Shown here: in pieces, positions 11,706 to 22,157 of the stretch
How positions within the stretch are numbered: the first letter of the stretch is position 1
Layout: each line of letters opens with the position of its first letter
Source of the DNA: Trematomus loennbergii
Lineage: Eukaryota > Chordata > Actinopteri > Perciformes > Nototheniidae
Assembly (NCBI GenBank): GCA_012861695.1
Contig: JAAOOA010000640.1
Coordinates: 166,501-230,500 of the forward strand
Reading direction: 5' to 3'
Length of the DNA stretch: 64,000 nt
Notes under the pieces: model-generated
What the model was told of the DNA's origin: nothing
The model's input: only the letters and a program-made list of their open reading frames with translations
Database searches by the model: none
Position numbers and translations under genes: made by a program

Positions 11706-13091
11706 ATGCCTCCGTTCTCTACAGATGACTTCCACAAACTTCAACAGAAGATGGCTGTGTTGGAAATGAAAATGCAACGGTTGGAAGTTAACGTGGAAGT
11801 GAATGGACTATGTTGTGGGAATAACACCACTTTACCAGTGTTGCAAGATAATGGAAAAGGGTATGCTAACTCACAGCTAGTTAGCAGCTACAAGGTTTCC
11901 AAGGAACAGGAGGGCTGTGTACTGGGTAATAAATCTACAAGTGGTAGTCCTCCCTGGAACTCTCTGGGTGCAAAGCCTAAGAGTAAATCATTTCCATGGG
12001 ATTTGGGAGGACGAATAACAGGCAGAGCCCAGCGCTCTGAAATCTGTGATGCGACCGGCTGGCCTGCATTGTTATCACCCAGGAAGAGTGCCTCTTCAAC
12101 CCCTATTCATACTAGGAAACAGCCGTGGACAGCTGCTAAAGGGAGAACTACAAACAATCCTCCTAAACCACCAAGTGTGCCAATCCAGAACAGATACGCT
12201 CCGCTGACCGAGAACCGGAGATCTCTTTCTGATGACCTGGATAACCTGTCCTCTTCACACAGCAGGGTAAGGACCAATAGCTACTCCAAAAGTAAAAGGC
12301 TAGAGGGAAAGCTAACGACTGGGCCTGAAACTCTGATTGTGGGTGACTCTGCTGTAAGAGATGTAAAAGGTCTGTGTAGTAAGAACAACACCAAAGTACT
12401 CTGTTTTCCCAAGGATATGGTCTCCGACTTGGCTGAGAAGATCCTGCATATTGGGGCTGAACATCCGACTGTGAAGAATGTGGTACTACATATTGGAACA
12501 AATGATGTTGTGAAACAACAGTCAGAAGCGCTGAAAGAAGACTTTAAATGTCTGTTGGAAACTGTCAGCTCTCTAAATGCGGAGGTGTTCATCAGTGGCC
12601 CTCTACCGCCAGTCAGAAGAGGAGTGGAGAGATTCAGCAGACTGTTTGCATTGAACATGTGGCTTTCAGCTGCCTGCACTGACCATTCTGTCCATTTTAT
12701 TGACAATTTTAACTTTTTCTGGGATCGCAGACATCTTTTTAAGGCAGATGGAGTTTGCCTGAACAAGTCAGGAGTTAAATTGTTTATCTCTAACATATTC
12801 AACTGCCTGCGTCAGCAATCTGTTCCCTCTGCCAAGGACAAGCGGCAAGAGGAATCAAAACAGGAGAAAGACACAACACATTGCGCAGAAAACCCTGAAG
12901 AAGTATCACTGCACCCGCCTGAGGAATGTTCTGATTATGGGAGACCTATGACACAAATGGAGGAGCCTCCACTGCCCGTCGCCCCCCCTGTCAACGCCTT
13001 TGAGGATACTCTTCATTCATCCCCAGCTCTCTCTACTCTCCGCTCACCCTTTCACCCTCGCCCTCCCCCCTGGAGTTTGATGACCGCATGA
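11706..13091 (+). CDS. L2 LINE ORF1 protein with SGNH/GDSL-type hydrolase domain
   Basis: 461 codons, ATG in the context GCAAAATGCC. Residues 8-35 look like a short amphipathic coiled coil (KLQQKMAVLEMKMQRL). Residues 40-205 are Ser/Pro/Lys-rich and low complexity. Residues 208-375 resemble the SGNH (GDSL esterase) domain of CR1/L2 ORF1 proteins. GDS lies at 213-215 (block I Ser), GTND at 264-267 (block III Gly/Asn), and a DGVCLN segment near the end stands where the catalytic Asp-His pair is normally found. There His is not obvious, so activity is uncertain. The C-terminus is Pro/Glu-rich. The family role is RNP formation. The esterase substrate is unknown. Confidence 0.88.
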   Translation: MPPFSTDDFHKLQQKMAVLEMKMQRLEVNVEVNGLCCGNNTTLPVLQDNGKGYANSQLVSSYKVSKEQEGCVLGNKSTSGSPPWNSLGAKPKSKSFPWDLGGRITGRAQRSEICDATGWPALLSPRKSASSTPIHTRKQPWTAAKGRTTNNPPKPPSVPIQNRYAPLTENRRSLSDDLDNLSSSHSRVRTNSYSKSKRLEGKLTTGPETLIVGDSAVRDVKGLCSKNNTKVLCFPKDMVSDLAEKILHIGAEHPTVKNVVLHIGTNDVVKQQSEALKEDFKCLLETVSSLNAEVFISGPLPPVRRGVERFSRLFALNMWLSAACTDHSVHFIDNFNFFWDRRHLFKADGVCLNKSGVKLFISNIFNCLRQQSVPSAKDKRQEESKQEKDTTHCAENPEEVSLHPPEECSDYGRPMTQMEEPPLPVAPPVNAFEDTLHSSPALSTLRSPFHPRPPPWSLMTA

Positions 13092-13300
13092 AGGCGAGAT
13101 GCAGGGTTGGCAGCATGTCCTTTACCCCCGCCCCTCAACGACGCCCACCAAAATCACCGAAGCAGAGACGCGCACCATCTCCCCCGTCTTCATCACCGTG
13201 CCTACGTCAACCACCTCCCATCCCTTCAAGAAAGCATCTGCAGTCTCCGAAGCCTGATAAGGATGTGTGTGTACAAAACGCAACAAACTTTTACTGATAT

Positions 13301-15811
13301 GTGCTGGGTCCAGGCTCAAGGGCATATGGCACTCTCAACTCTTTCCAGCACATGCCGGGGCCCTGCCTGCCAGTAGCTTTGCCGATATCTGTGTTGATAG
13401 GTAATAGATTAAGAGCGGTAAATCAGCTTAGAAACAGGAAGTGCTCAAACGTTTGTGTGAGGTTATCAAATTTAGCAGTGATTCCATGTCAGCCACAGCT
13501 TGTCACAACATTTTTTACTGATAGTGTATTTAACAAACTTAAACTAGCTTTATTAAATGTCAGGTCTTTGGCAGGAAAAACATTTTTAATCAATGATTTT
13601 ATCACTGAGCACAATCTCGATTTTATGTTTTTAACGGAAACTTGGATTGAACAAAATAACAGTGCAGCTGTTCTTATCGAATCAACACCTCCCAACTTTA
13701 GTTTTATGAGTCAGGAAAGAATGCATAAGAAAGGGGGTGGAGTTGCTATTTTGTTCAATGATTCCATTCAATGCAGGAAGACATCTTATGGGGACTTTGC
13801 TTCTTTTGAATATGTGGCCCTTCAGCTGAAATGCTCCTCTCGAGCTCTGTTCCTAAATATCTATAGACCACCCAAATACTGTGCAAGCTTTTTTGATGAT
13901 TTTACTGAACTGCTGTCTATAGTGTGTATTGACTTTGACCGTTTAGTCATTGTTGGTGATTTTAACATCCATGTTGACAACCCCCAGGACAGAGGGGCTA
14001 AAGAACTGTTTTGTGTTCTTGATAACTATGGACTGACTCAGCATGTGGCGGAGCCCACGCACAATAAGGGGCACACTCTGGACTTAATTATCTCAAAGGG
14101 TCTGAATATCTCAAAGGTTGTGGTGACTGATGTTGCACTCTCTGATCATTCCTGTGTTTTCTTTGAGAGCTCTATTTCTGTTCACAAAAATGTTCAGAAA
14201 GAGGTAACCACAAAGCGATATTTAACAGAAAATACTAGGGAAATGTTTACTTATAATTTTTCATCCACACTTGCCCCTGCTAACATCTCAGTAAATGAGC
14301 TAGTAGATCATTTTAATTCAAAAATTAAAAATGTTATAGATACCATTGCTCCAACTAAGGTAAAGGAAGTGATTAGCAAGAAAATATCGCCATGGAGAAA
14401 GGCCATGACCGTGAGAACAGAAAAAAGAGAGTGTCGAAAAGCTGAACGTAGGTGGAGAAAAACAAATCTCCAGGTTCACTTTGAAATCTATAAAGAGAGA
14501 CTTGGCCTTTATAATTTGGAATTGAAAAACGCACGACAGTCTTTCTTCTCTGACATCATTACCAAAAACAAAAACAACGCACGTGCCTTGTTTGCTACCG
14601 TCGACAGACTAACTAACCCCCCAGTGTCAGTAGCCTCTGAATTTCTATCCACCAGGGCGTGCAATGATTTTGCCTCCTTCTTCACTGACAAAATTCAGAA
14701 AATTAGACAAGCAGTCAGTGCCTCTACATCAGGTACAGCAAATGTTTTGTCCCTATGTCCACCTAATATCAATTCAAACACCATGACACAATTCAATCAG
14801 ATTAATGGTAAAAACTTAGAGGACATTATTCAACTTCTGAAATCCTCCTCCTGCTGCCTTGATATTATTCCAACAGGATTTTTCAAAGATGTTTTTCCTT
14901 GCATGGCCTCAGATCTACTTCATATAGTAAACACATCTCTTCACTCAGGTATTTTTCCAGAGGCCCTGAAAACTGCAGTCATTAAACCGCTCTTAAAAAA
15001 GAATAATCTAGATGCCTCAGTAATGAACAATTATAGGCCAATATCAAACCTGCCATTTCTAGGTAAAATCATTGAAAAAGTTGTATTTCAACAGTTGAGT
15101 AACTTCTTGCATTTAAATAACTGTTTGGATGTGTTCCAGTCAGGATTTCGTCCAAACCACAGCACTGAGACTGCTCTTGTAAAGGTCTTCAATGACATCC
15201 ACTTAAACACAGACAGTGGCAGAACTTCAGTGTTAGTATTATTAGATCTCAGTGCTGCGTTTGACACTGTTGACCACAACATATTACTAGACCGACTAGA
15301 AAACTGGGTGGGACTTTCGGCAACAGTTCTAAATTGGTTTGAGTCCTACTTAAAGGACAGAAAAAACTTTGTTTCTATAGGTAAATACACATCTGAGTTG
15401 ACAAATATGACATGTGGGGTACCTCAAGGCTCCATCTTGGGGCCTCTTCTCTTTAACATCTACATGCTACCACTGGCTCAGATAATGAAAAACAACAAAA
15501 TAAGTTACCATAGCTATGCGGATGACACACAAATTTACGTAACAATTTCACCAGGAGATTATGCTCCAATTCAAACACTGAGTAAGTGCATTGAACAAAT
15601 CAATGACTGGATGTGTCAGAACTTTCTCCAATTAAACAAAGATAAAACTGAGGTAATGGTTTTTGGAGCCAAGGCAGAACGTATAAAAGTTAGCGCTGAG
15701 CTTCAGTCTGCAATGTTCAAAACAACAGATAAAGCCAGAAATCTAGGTGTAGTCATGGAACTGTTGAAACAACATCAAACATTCATCTGCTACTCAGTAG
15801 TATGTATCTAA
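13301..15811 (+). CDS. L2 LINE ORF2: AP endonuclease plus reverse transcriptase, truncated by nested insertion
   Basis: 836 codons, of which the last roughly 18 come from the nested insertion. The APE-type endonuclease spans about residues 80-290, with LLNVRS at 85-90, catalytic Glu in LTETW (111-115), GDFNIH (219-224) and SDHS (281-284). A linker rich in basic residues follows. The reverse transcriptase spans about residues 555-760, with NYRPISNLPF, SAAFDTVDH (651-659, first catalytic Asp), [10 protein letters not shown] (706-715) and YADD (739-742, catalytic Asp pair). The protein would cleave DNA and prime reverse transcription at the target. It is intact through the RT core, then breaks at 15,758, so it is probably not fully functional. 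It starts 210 bp after ORF1. Confidence 0.93.
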   Translation: MLGPGSRAYGTLNSFQHMPGPCLPVALPISVLIGNRLRAVNQLRNRKCSNVCVRLSNLAVIPCQPQLVTTFFTDSVFNKLKLALLNVRSLAGKTFLINDFITEHNLDFMFLTETWIEQNNSAAVLIESTPPNFSFMSQERMHKKGGGVAILFNDSIQCRKTSYGDFASFEYVALQLKCSSRALFLNIYRPPKYCASFFDDFTELLSIVCIDFDRLVIVGDFNIHVDNPQDRGAKELFCVLDNYGLTQHVAEPTHNKGHTLDLIISKGLNISKVVVTDVALSDHSCVFFESSISVHKNVQKEVTTKRYLTENTREMFTYNFSSTLAPANISVNELVDHFNSKIKNVIDTIAPTKVKEVISKKISPWRKAMTVRTEKRECRKAERRWRKTNLQVHFEIYKERLGLYNLELKNARQSFFSDIITKNKNNARALFATVDRLTNPPVSVASEFLSTRACNDFASFFTDKIQKIRQAVSASTSGTANVLSLCPPNINSNTMTQFNQINGKNLEDIIQLLKSSSCCLDIIPTGFFKDVFPCMASDLLHIVNTSLHSGIFPEALKTAVIKPLLKKNNLDASVMNNYRPISNLPFLGKIIEKVVFQQLSNFLHLNNCLDVFQSGFRPNHSTETALVKVFNDIHLNTDSGRTSVLVLLDLSAAFDTVDHNILLDRLENWVGLSATVLNWFESYLKDRKNFVSIGKYTSELTNMTCGVPQGSILGPLLFNIYMLPLAQIMKNNKISYHSYADDTQIYVTISPGDYAPIQTLSKCIEQINDWMCQNFLQLNKDKTEVMVFGAKAERIKVSAELQSAMFKTTDKARNLGVVMELLKQHQTFICYSVVCI

Positions 15812-16060
15812 TACCTAATATATATATATATATCATTCCAATAACTTGTATATAGACTCGTACTGCACTATTCCACATCATAACTTTATTTCATTTTTAA
15901 CTATTATTATTTTTGTATTGCTCATGCTCTTACTGTTATTATGTTATTTGTTGCATTGTTGGAGGAGAAGCCTGTGACATAAGATTTTCAACTGCATAAT
16001 TACTCTGTAGCTATGTCAGATTGACAATAAAGAACCTTGAACCTTGAACCTTGAACCTTG
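15759..16060 (+). mobile_element. 5'-truncated LINE 3' end nested in L2 ORF2
   Basis: About 300 bp of AT-rich 3' UTR-like sequence ending AATAAAG followed by (AACCTTG)4. This is the short-tandem tail of another LINE family. It interrupts ORF2 exactly in a codon run: upstream L2 reads ...NLGVVM and downstream resumes DSDLSFNSH. No tandem match to the L2 body is visible. Confidence 0.85.
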
Positions 16061-16647
16061 GACTCTGACCTGAGTTTCAACAGTCACATTAAAACAGTTA
16101 CTAAATCAGCCTACTATCACCTAAAGAACATATCTAGGATTAAAGGACTAATGTCACAGCAGGATTTGGAAAAATTGTCCATGCTTTTATCTTCAGTAGA
16201 CTCGACTACTGCAATGGTGTCTTTACAGGCCTCACTAAAAAATCTATTAGAAAGCTGCAGCTAATTCAGAACGCCGCTGCTCGAGTCCTCACTAACACTA
16301 AGAAAGTGGATCACATCACTCCTGTTCTGAAGTCCTTACACTGGCTTCCTGTGTGTCAAAGAATAGATTTCAAAATATTGTTGCTGGTTTATAAAGCTTT
16401 GAATGGTTTAGGCCCAAAATACATTTCTGATCTCCTGCTAAATTATGAACCATCCAGAACTCTCAGGTCTTCAGGGACTAGTCAGCTTTCTGTCCCCAGA
16501 GTCAGAACTAAACATGGAGAAGCAGCGTTCAGTTATTATGCTCCAAATATCTGGAACAAACTCCCAGAAACCTGCAGGTCCGCTGCAACTCTTACTACTT
16601 TTAAATCCAGGCTGAAGACTTTTCTTTTTGCCGCTGCTTTTAATTGA
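16058..16647 (+). pseudogene. L2 ORF2 C-terminal region, downstream of nested insertion
   Basis: Two frames continue ORF2 past the insertion. The first, 16,058-about 16,177, encodes NSHIKTVTKSAYYHLKNI. After an apparent single-base loss near 16,177, a second frame continues through a SRLDYCNGV-type segment and NAAARVLT to 16,647 (LHWLPVCQRIDFK). This is the conserved carboxy-terminal domain seen in L2/CR1 ORF2 proteins. Stop TGA at about 16,645-16,647. Confidence 0.85.
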
Positions 16648-16830
16648 ACTATTCACATCTTAAACTGCACTGTAACTTTTAACTTTTATCCATGTATTTT
16701 TTCTTTTAATGTTTTTTTTTTATTATCTTTTCTTTTTACTGACTGATTTTAAATGCCATTTTTAAAATGTCTTCCATTTTTGTAAAGCACTTTGAATTAC
16801 CTTGTGTTGAAAGGTGCTATATAAATAAAC

Positions 16831-16855
16831 TTGCCTTGCCTTGCCTTGCCTTGCC
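16831..16855 (+). repeat. (TTGCC)5 LINE tail
   Basis: Five perfect TTGCC units directly after the L2 3' UTR. Tails of short tandem units mark the 3' ends of L2-clade insertions. Confidence 0.95.
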
Positions 16856-16994
16856 TATAAATAGATTCCCAACATCTCAGTTGTATTAAAAATGAATAAG
16901 GCCATCTTCACGAAAAGTTCAAAAGCAGCCTCTTGCCATTCTGTCTAATGTTATCTTTGTGCTTTTGCTGTGCTGTCCCTCCTAACCAAACTCG

Positions 16995-17122
<128 letters not shown>

Positions 17123-17201
17123 TTTATGACTCAGAATATGAATACATTGGGATTTGATATGGGGGGGTTCTGTTAGAAGGTGCGACGGGGGAGGGGGGAG
17201 A

Positions 17202-17360
17202 GAGTTAGATGCTATTTTAAAGTAAATTCAACACATATCGACCCTAAATATAGCATATATTAAGAACGAGAAAGTGTTAACATGGTTTTTTGTAAAATAT
17301 GACCAATGTGCGAGGGTGATGACATCAGAGCATCGTCCTATGGGCTTAGCCCCGGACAGG
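17202..17360. repeat. dispersed repeat, inverted copy at 42,738-42,893
   Basis: GCTATTTTAAAGTAAATTCA through GATGACATCAGAGCATCGTC is matched in reverse complement by 42,738-42,893 (GACGATGCTCTGACGTCATC through TACTTTAAAATAGC). Another trace of the element follows at 17,361-17,400 (ATTCACTCAGAGGGGGGT), repeated at 18,988. Confidence 0.75.
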
Positions 17361-17955
17361 TACAACAGGTATTCACTCAGAGGGGGGTAGTTACCCATTT
17401 ACATGTCAAAAAGCAACATACAGTAGGCGGGTGGGGGATGGTGAACGTTTACATTTATCTACAGAATACATTTAATTTAAGGGGAGCAGTTACTGAGAAG
17501 TATATAATGAGAACTGCTACCAATGGTGGCCTATTTAGTTTATTAAGAAATACATATTTTTAGCTTTTTTTAATCTGCAGTAGGAAATGCAGAGAGTAGC
17601 GACAGGGCTGGTCCAACCTGATCTGTAAAGTGATCTAACTAAGTGCTATTCATTTTCTTGACGGGAGGTGCAGTGTAAATGGGGGCTTATATGCATTTGA
17701 AAAGCAATATAAATCACACAGTTCGTATACAATAAGCTTTAAAAGCACCATCGATAACCATTGCCCTTCTCCTATTCAAACCAAAAGAGAAAATGCAGAT
17801 ATTACACTCTGAAAAGAAAGGGTAGACATATCTGTACTCTTAGTGCCAAGTAGCTAAGCTATTCATTCGCAGAAATGTAAAGTGATCTATCTAAGTTCTA
17901 TTCATATTCTTGACGGGAAGAGTTAGTATACAATAGAGTTAGAGTTAGTATACTT
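17361..17955. other. non-coding stretch
   Basis: Short tandem-like phrases (AAAGTGATCTA...CTAAGT...TATTCAT...CTTGACGGGA) occur twice, at about 17,625-17,665 and 17,880-17,920. No gene is recognised. Confidence 0.4.
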
Positions 17956-17956
17956 T

Positions 17957-18960
17957 AAGGCCCCGGCTCCACGAGGACAAATACGGCAAAACGCATCGGA
18001 GTAACGCAAATGCAACCGCAAAAAACCTTCCGTCCCCACGCAATATACACCGGATTGTGTCAAGCTCCACGAGACGGCTCCGTTTACATCCAAACGCTGG
18101 AAAAGCTGCAGTACATATGCCGAACCTGTAACTTCCTCCACAAAAGCAGCAACTTCCTCCACAAAAGCAGCGAAGAAGAATGGTTGTCATGGCTGCACTT
18201 CTGTGTATTCTCCGCGGTGGGGGCCGACAGAACCGGGCAGAGTTTTTCGCCGGTCAGCGAGTGTTAAAGTTTAAATCTTCCGGACAAAATTATAAAAGTG
18301 CCGGTCAAAGGTCTTCATTGTTATTTATTGAGCTTTAAAACAAATGAATAACGACGATATAATGATATATAATCATCAAATACACAGAGCCTCTCTTTTC
18401 CCTCTCTTCTCACAGCGTCAGTGTCTGTCTCATGCAGCAGCTGATCCAGTAATGAGTGACCCGACAGTAAAAATGAACATATTTATAACTAGTTTAGTTT
18501 GAGAGGTAATTAAAATAGCTAAGGGTGATGATCTGACTTGAAGTGTGTGTTTTGCTCCCGCTGCATCACAGCGGCAGGAGCTGCGTGTCTCCGTCCTGTC
18601 AGATTAGACTTCACTCGCGTTTATGTCCATATCGAGATAAAGATAAATAATCTGAATTCAAGGAGGAGCTCCTGTAGATGTTGCACAAAGAACTGTAGCA
18701 TGGTCAGTAGCGACTGGAGCACGATAGCAACCCTGCGGGGGAGAGGCGGGGCTATGAAAACGAATGACCGTATAGGCGACTCCACGGCCCCGTTGGACCC
18801 CCAGAGCGCTCTGTTCCCAGATCTATCCACCTTTGGACCCGTTGTCGTTTGCGGGGTCTGTTTCTACGTTTCCCTTACGGCGTCGTGGAGCTTAGAGGGC
18901 TATACGCATGAGAAATATGTGGATTCAACCAGTTTTCGTCCTCGTGGAGCCGGGGCCTAA
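17957..18960. mobile_element. 1.0-kb MITE with 20-bp perfect TIRs
   Basis: GGCCCCGGCTCCACGAGGAC at 17,959-17,978 is the exact inverted complement of 18,939-18,958. Flanks are TTAA on the left and TAAA on the right, so the target duplication is uncertain. The 140-codon frame inside (18,538-18,960) reads into the TIR and has no domain, so it is taken as chance. A further repeat fragment (18,228-18,345) is embedded within it. Confidence 0.85.
18228..18345. repeat. direct repeat of 19,015-19,105
   Basis: GAACCGGGCAGAGTTTTTCG and the following TTATTGAGCTTTAAAACAAA occur here and again at 19,018-19,100. One copy lies inside the 1.0-kb MITE and the other just outside it. Confidence 0.8.
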
Positions 18961-19077
18961 AAGCCTTCTCCAAATCAAACCAAGATATCTTGGGTATTCA
19001 CTCAGAGGGGGGTCGGTGAACCGGGCAGAGTTTTTCGCCGGTCAACATGTGTGAAAGTTTAAAGTTCAATCTTCCTT

Positions 19078-19275
19078 ATTGAGCTTTAAAACAAATGAAT
19101 AACGACTATATATTATAATAAAACTATATATTGAGCTTTAAAACAAATGAATAACGAATGAATAACGACTATATATTATAGGAAATGAATAACGACTATA
19201 TATTATAATAAAACTATATTATAATAAAACTACATATATAGTTATATAATAAAACGACTATATATTATAATAAAA
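19078..19275. repeat. AT-rich irregular tandem repeat
   Basis: Repeated words TATTGAGCTTTAAAACAAAT, GAATAACGAC and TATATATTATAATAAAACTA occur three to five times in shuffled order. This looks like local slippage duplication of a transposon fragment. Confidence 0.8.
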
Positions 19276-20560
19276 TAAACACCGGCTGTTGTTATGCCTG
19301 ATTATTAATTATGCCGTTACAAGCTTCATAGTTGTATTTATCATCTAAATTTGCCCAAACAAGTTTAATATTCTGAAAGCCAAGACTTTGTTTATTTGAA
19401 ATCAGATGAAAACAAACTGTAACGGGCCCATATTATTCATATTCTGAGTCATAAAGACTTTATTTACAATAAACATTTATAACTAGTTTAGGTTGTTTGA
19501 GAGGTACAGCTACCATTCTTTAATTAGATGTTTGATAAGTGCATGCAGATCACATAGTAAAACACGTACACAGATACATTATTTTGTATTTTTATTAAAT
19601 TCGACAATGTCAATTTCACTTTCCACTATGTCCACCGTTGTTTTTCACAACCAATGGCAGAACTTTATTGAGGCCTGTAATTAGTCAACTACAGGTCTCT
19701 TGGGTCAGTCTTTTTCTTCCAAAAAGCTTGTGACAATATGTTATTGCTCTTGGGGCATTAAAAACAAGATTTTAACTTTAGTTTTTTATATAATATCTGC
19801 ATTTTCTCTTGTGAAAAACTAAGTCTTAGTTTGGCCATAGTTATTTAATATATAGCGCCATCTCCTGGTTAAACCCTGAAATTGGAGAATAGTGGGAGGG
19901 CTTAACATTCCTGGATACTGGTCTTTGGCAGGTCTTAGGCAGGTAACTGGCTGGTAGTAGGCAGGAAGCTGTATGCTGGGGTCCAAAATAAGATGTCCCA
20001 TCTGTATGGAAGAGTGTAGGGTCCAATCACTCGTGCATCTGAAGGTAAAACTGATTTATTCTGTTGTCTGCTTTAAAACAGCAGTTAGAAGTTAGAAGTT
20101 AGTAGAGGTAAGACCAGTGTTTCCGCCAGACCAGGGCTGACAGGGACACCCCTCCTGGCATGGAGGTTATTGGGAAATGCAGCGTTGTTTCTTCTCTACA
20201 TTTTAATTTTTTTATTTGGACGCCCTCGGCTCGAGTTCAGGGCGTTCCGAGCTGAATAAGGGCGTGAAATGACGGCAAGACGCGCGAAACGCTGGGTAAG
20301 ACCTTTCAGAGGTGGATCCGAGCCTGGCGGTAAACTTGCATAGACTCAATAACTTCTGATAGGTCAATCAGTAGGTCTGATTAATATTCAGAGATAAACT
20401 CAGGCGAAACAACAGGCTGTGTATTAAGGCATTTTTCAGACACTTTAAATCCACAATGAAGTTGTAAATTGAATCAACATGTAAAGGAACATTTTATAAA
20501 GCAGCATTTTACTGTATTTTCAGAATAAAAGGATGAAATGTTTAGTATTACTCACATTGC
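19276..20560. other. 1.3-kb non-coding interval
   Basis: No gene is supported. A local tandem AGTTAGAAGTTAGAAGTTAGT lies at 20,082-20,103. Other frames are short and featureless. Confidence 0.4.
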
Positions 20561-20707
20561 CATGGTGACTGGTTTACAGGAGGATGAGGATGGATCACCT
20601 GATGAGTTTTCTGCATAAAGAAAACGTATTTTTAAACTAACAGATCACACTTATTGAGAGAAAGTGATATTTAAAACCTTTTTATCAAAAAACATCAGAT
20701 TTCACAG

Positions 20708-20709
<2 letters not shown>
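20561..20709. repeat. dispersed repeat shared with 34,465-34,620
   Basis: ATGGTGACTGGTTTACAGGA through TTTATCAAAAAACATCAGAT matches 34,465-34,620 in the same orientation with small differences. The copies differ by an insertion of about 8 bases near TTTAAACTA. The second copy lies roughly 1 kb upstream of the SNTX-like first exon, so it could be a gene-flank duplication. The function is unknown. Confidence 0.75.

Positions 20710-20742
<33 letters not shown>
20709..20742. repeat. (CT)n microsatellite
   Basis: About 17 perfect CT units. Confidence 0.97.
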
Positions 20743-20744
<2 letters not shown>

Positions 20745-21199
20745 TCCTCCGTGGCGATGACGGCTTGCGTTAAAAATGTAAAGTGGGGGGGTCCTGTCCC
20801 TAGTGGAAATTAAACCATGTGTGCGTCAAGTGCAATAAATATATATGCAAGTTGCAACACACACCACAGTAAAGCTCTGCCCCTCATGTGTTGTATAGGC
20901 TGGCACGACTAGGCTGTTCAATGGGGCTGATGTGTTGTGTAGATTCTGCCAGAAGGAAAGGTTAAACTCCTTATGCTTTACTTCCCCACTGCAACGCTGG
21001 TCCCGCAAATCAAGCAAGAACGTGATTGGTCGATATTCATTGTGGGGGGTGGGGGGAGGAGGGGTGTTAGATAGATATAGAGTTGTAGTAAGTAGATAGA
21101 GTTCGCTATGATTGAGGTTTCGTTTGGCGAGCTACTCATTGAGGGCTTGCAAGCTACCGGTAGCTCGTGATCGACGTGTTGGAGACCCCTGATCTAGCG

Positions 21200-22071
21200 C
21201 AGTGTTTCTCAAACTAATAATGACATCTTAACCTTCTCTACATCGCCTGCTTCAGACAATAAATCAACAATACAAATACAACTACAGATTATATAGGCAT
21301 TTCGTTCAAATGCGATTTCAAATGCTCTCAGGTTTTACACCTCTTATGAAATGTACACTACATTTATTACGGAGTTTATGTCCGAGCCAACAGACTCACA
21401 GATCGTTGGCTACTGAAAGATATGCAAAATACACCGCATAGTACGACACAAACCTCCGCTGTGGATTTTCAAAACAAAATACAGTAAAACTATGGTCGCA
21501 GGCCCAAGTTCAACTCTCTGAGGTCTAAGCCCTTTTTCACATGTTAGGCTCGCCTGGGCTTTTTTGTAAAAATGCGATTAAAACATGAACCTTGGTGACC
21601 ATCGGGCTGTCCTGCATGGTCTGACTACAAAGCAAACATAAAAAAACGTTTATGCAGCCCCAACAACAGCCTCTGATCATCAGCAGACTTCATGCAATGC
21701 TTCATCGGATGCATATATTAGATAATAATCTCTATCTCACTCCTAACATCTAAATCTACTTCCAGCATGGGTAAATGTTCATAAAAGACATCCATTGTTT
21801 GTTTGATACGCTTCTTGAAATCCTAAAAAACACATCGTTTTTCTAGAACAGATTACAAATCGCCTGGAAATGGTACAAACAAGTGGCAACATGTGTGACG
21901 AAGGTGTTGCTCTGGTCATGCAATCGAATGAAAACTTAAGCTCGCTCCATTGCGGAGATATTCCCGCGAGAGTACGGAAAACTTAAATCAATTAATTTAT
22001 TTAAAATGTGAAATTTGACAATATACTCACGGACCACCAGTGGTCCGCGGACCACACTTTGAGAAGCACTG
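21200..22071. mobile_element. hAT-like MITE (872 bp)
   Basis: The left end CAGTGTTTCTCAAACT is matched by the inverted right end ACTTTGAGAAGCACTG with one mismatch. Flanks read GATCTAGCG and ATCTAATA, an imperfect candidate for the 8-bp hAT target duplication. A GGACCACCAGTGGTCC palindrome sits near the right end. No intact transposase frame. Confidence 0.75.
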
Positions 22072-22157
22072 ATCTAATAGTACGTTCACACCGACGCGAT
22101 GCGAATATGTCAGCTGTGTTTACTTGCATCATTCAAACAAGACGCGAGGTGAGGGGA

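Larger units (their letters stand above)
11581..16855 (+). mobile_element. near-full-length L2-clade LINE with nested insertion
   Basis: The order is 5' leader, ORF1 (11,706-13,091), ORF2 (13,301-15,758 continued at 16,058-16,647), a short 3' UTR ending AAGGTGCTATATAAATAAAC, and a (TTGCC)5 tail at 16,831-16,855. An L2-like RT, an SGNH-type ORF1 and a short tandem 3' tail are typical of CR1/L2-clade LINEs in fish. ORF1 and the EN-RT part of ORF2 are open over nearly 4 kb, suggesting a fairly recent insertion. It lies between the SNTX exons and the GTPase exon in opposite orientation. The 5' boundary is approximate. Confidence 0.9.
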
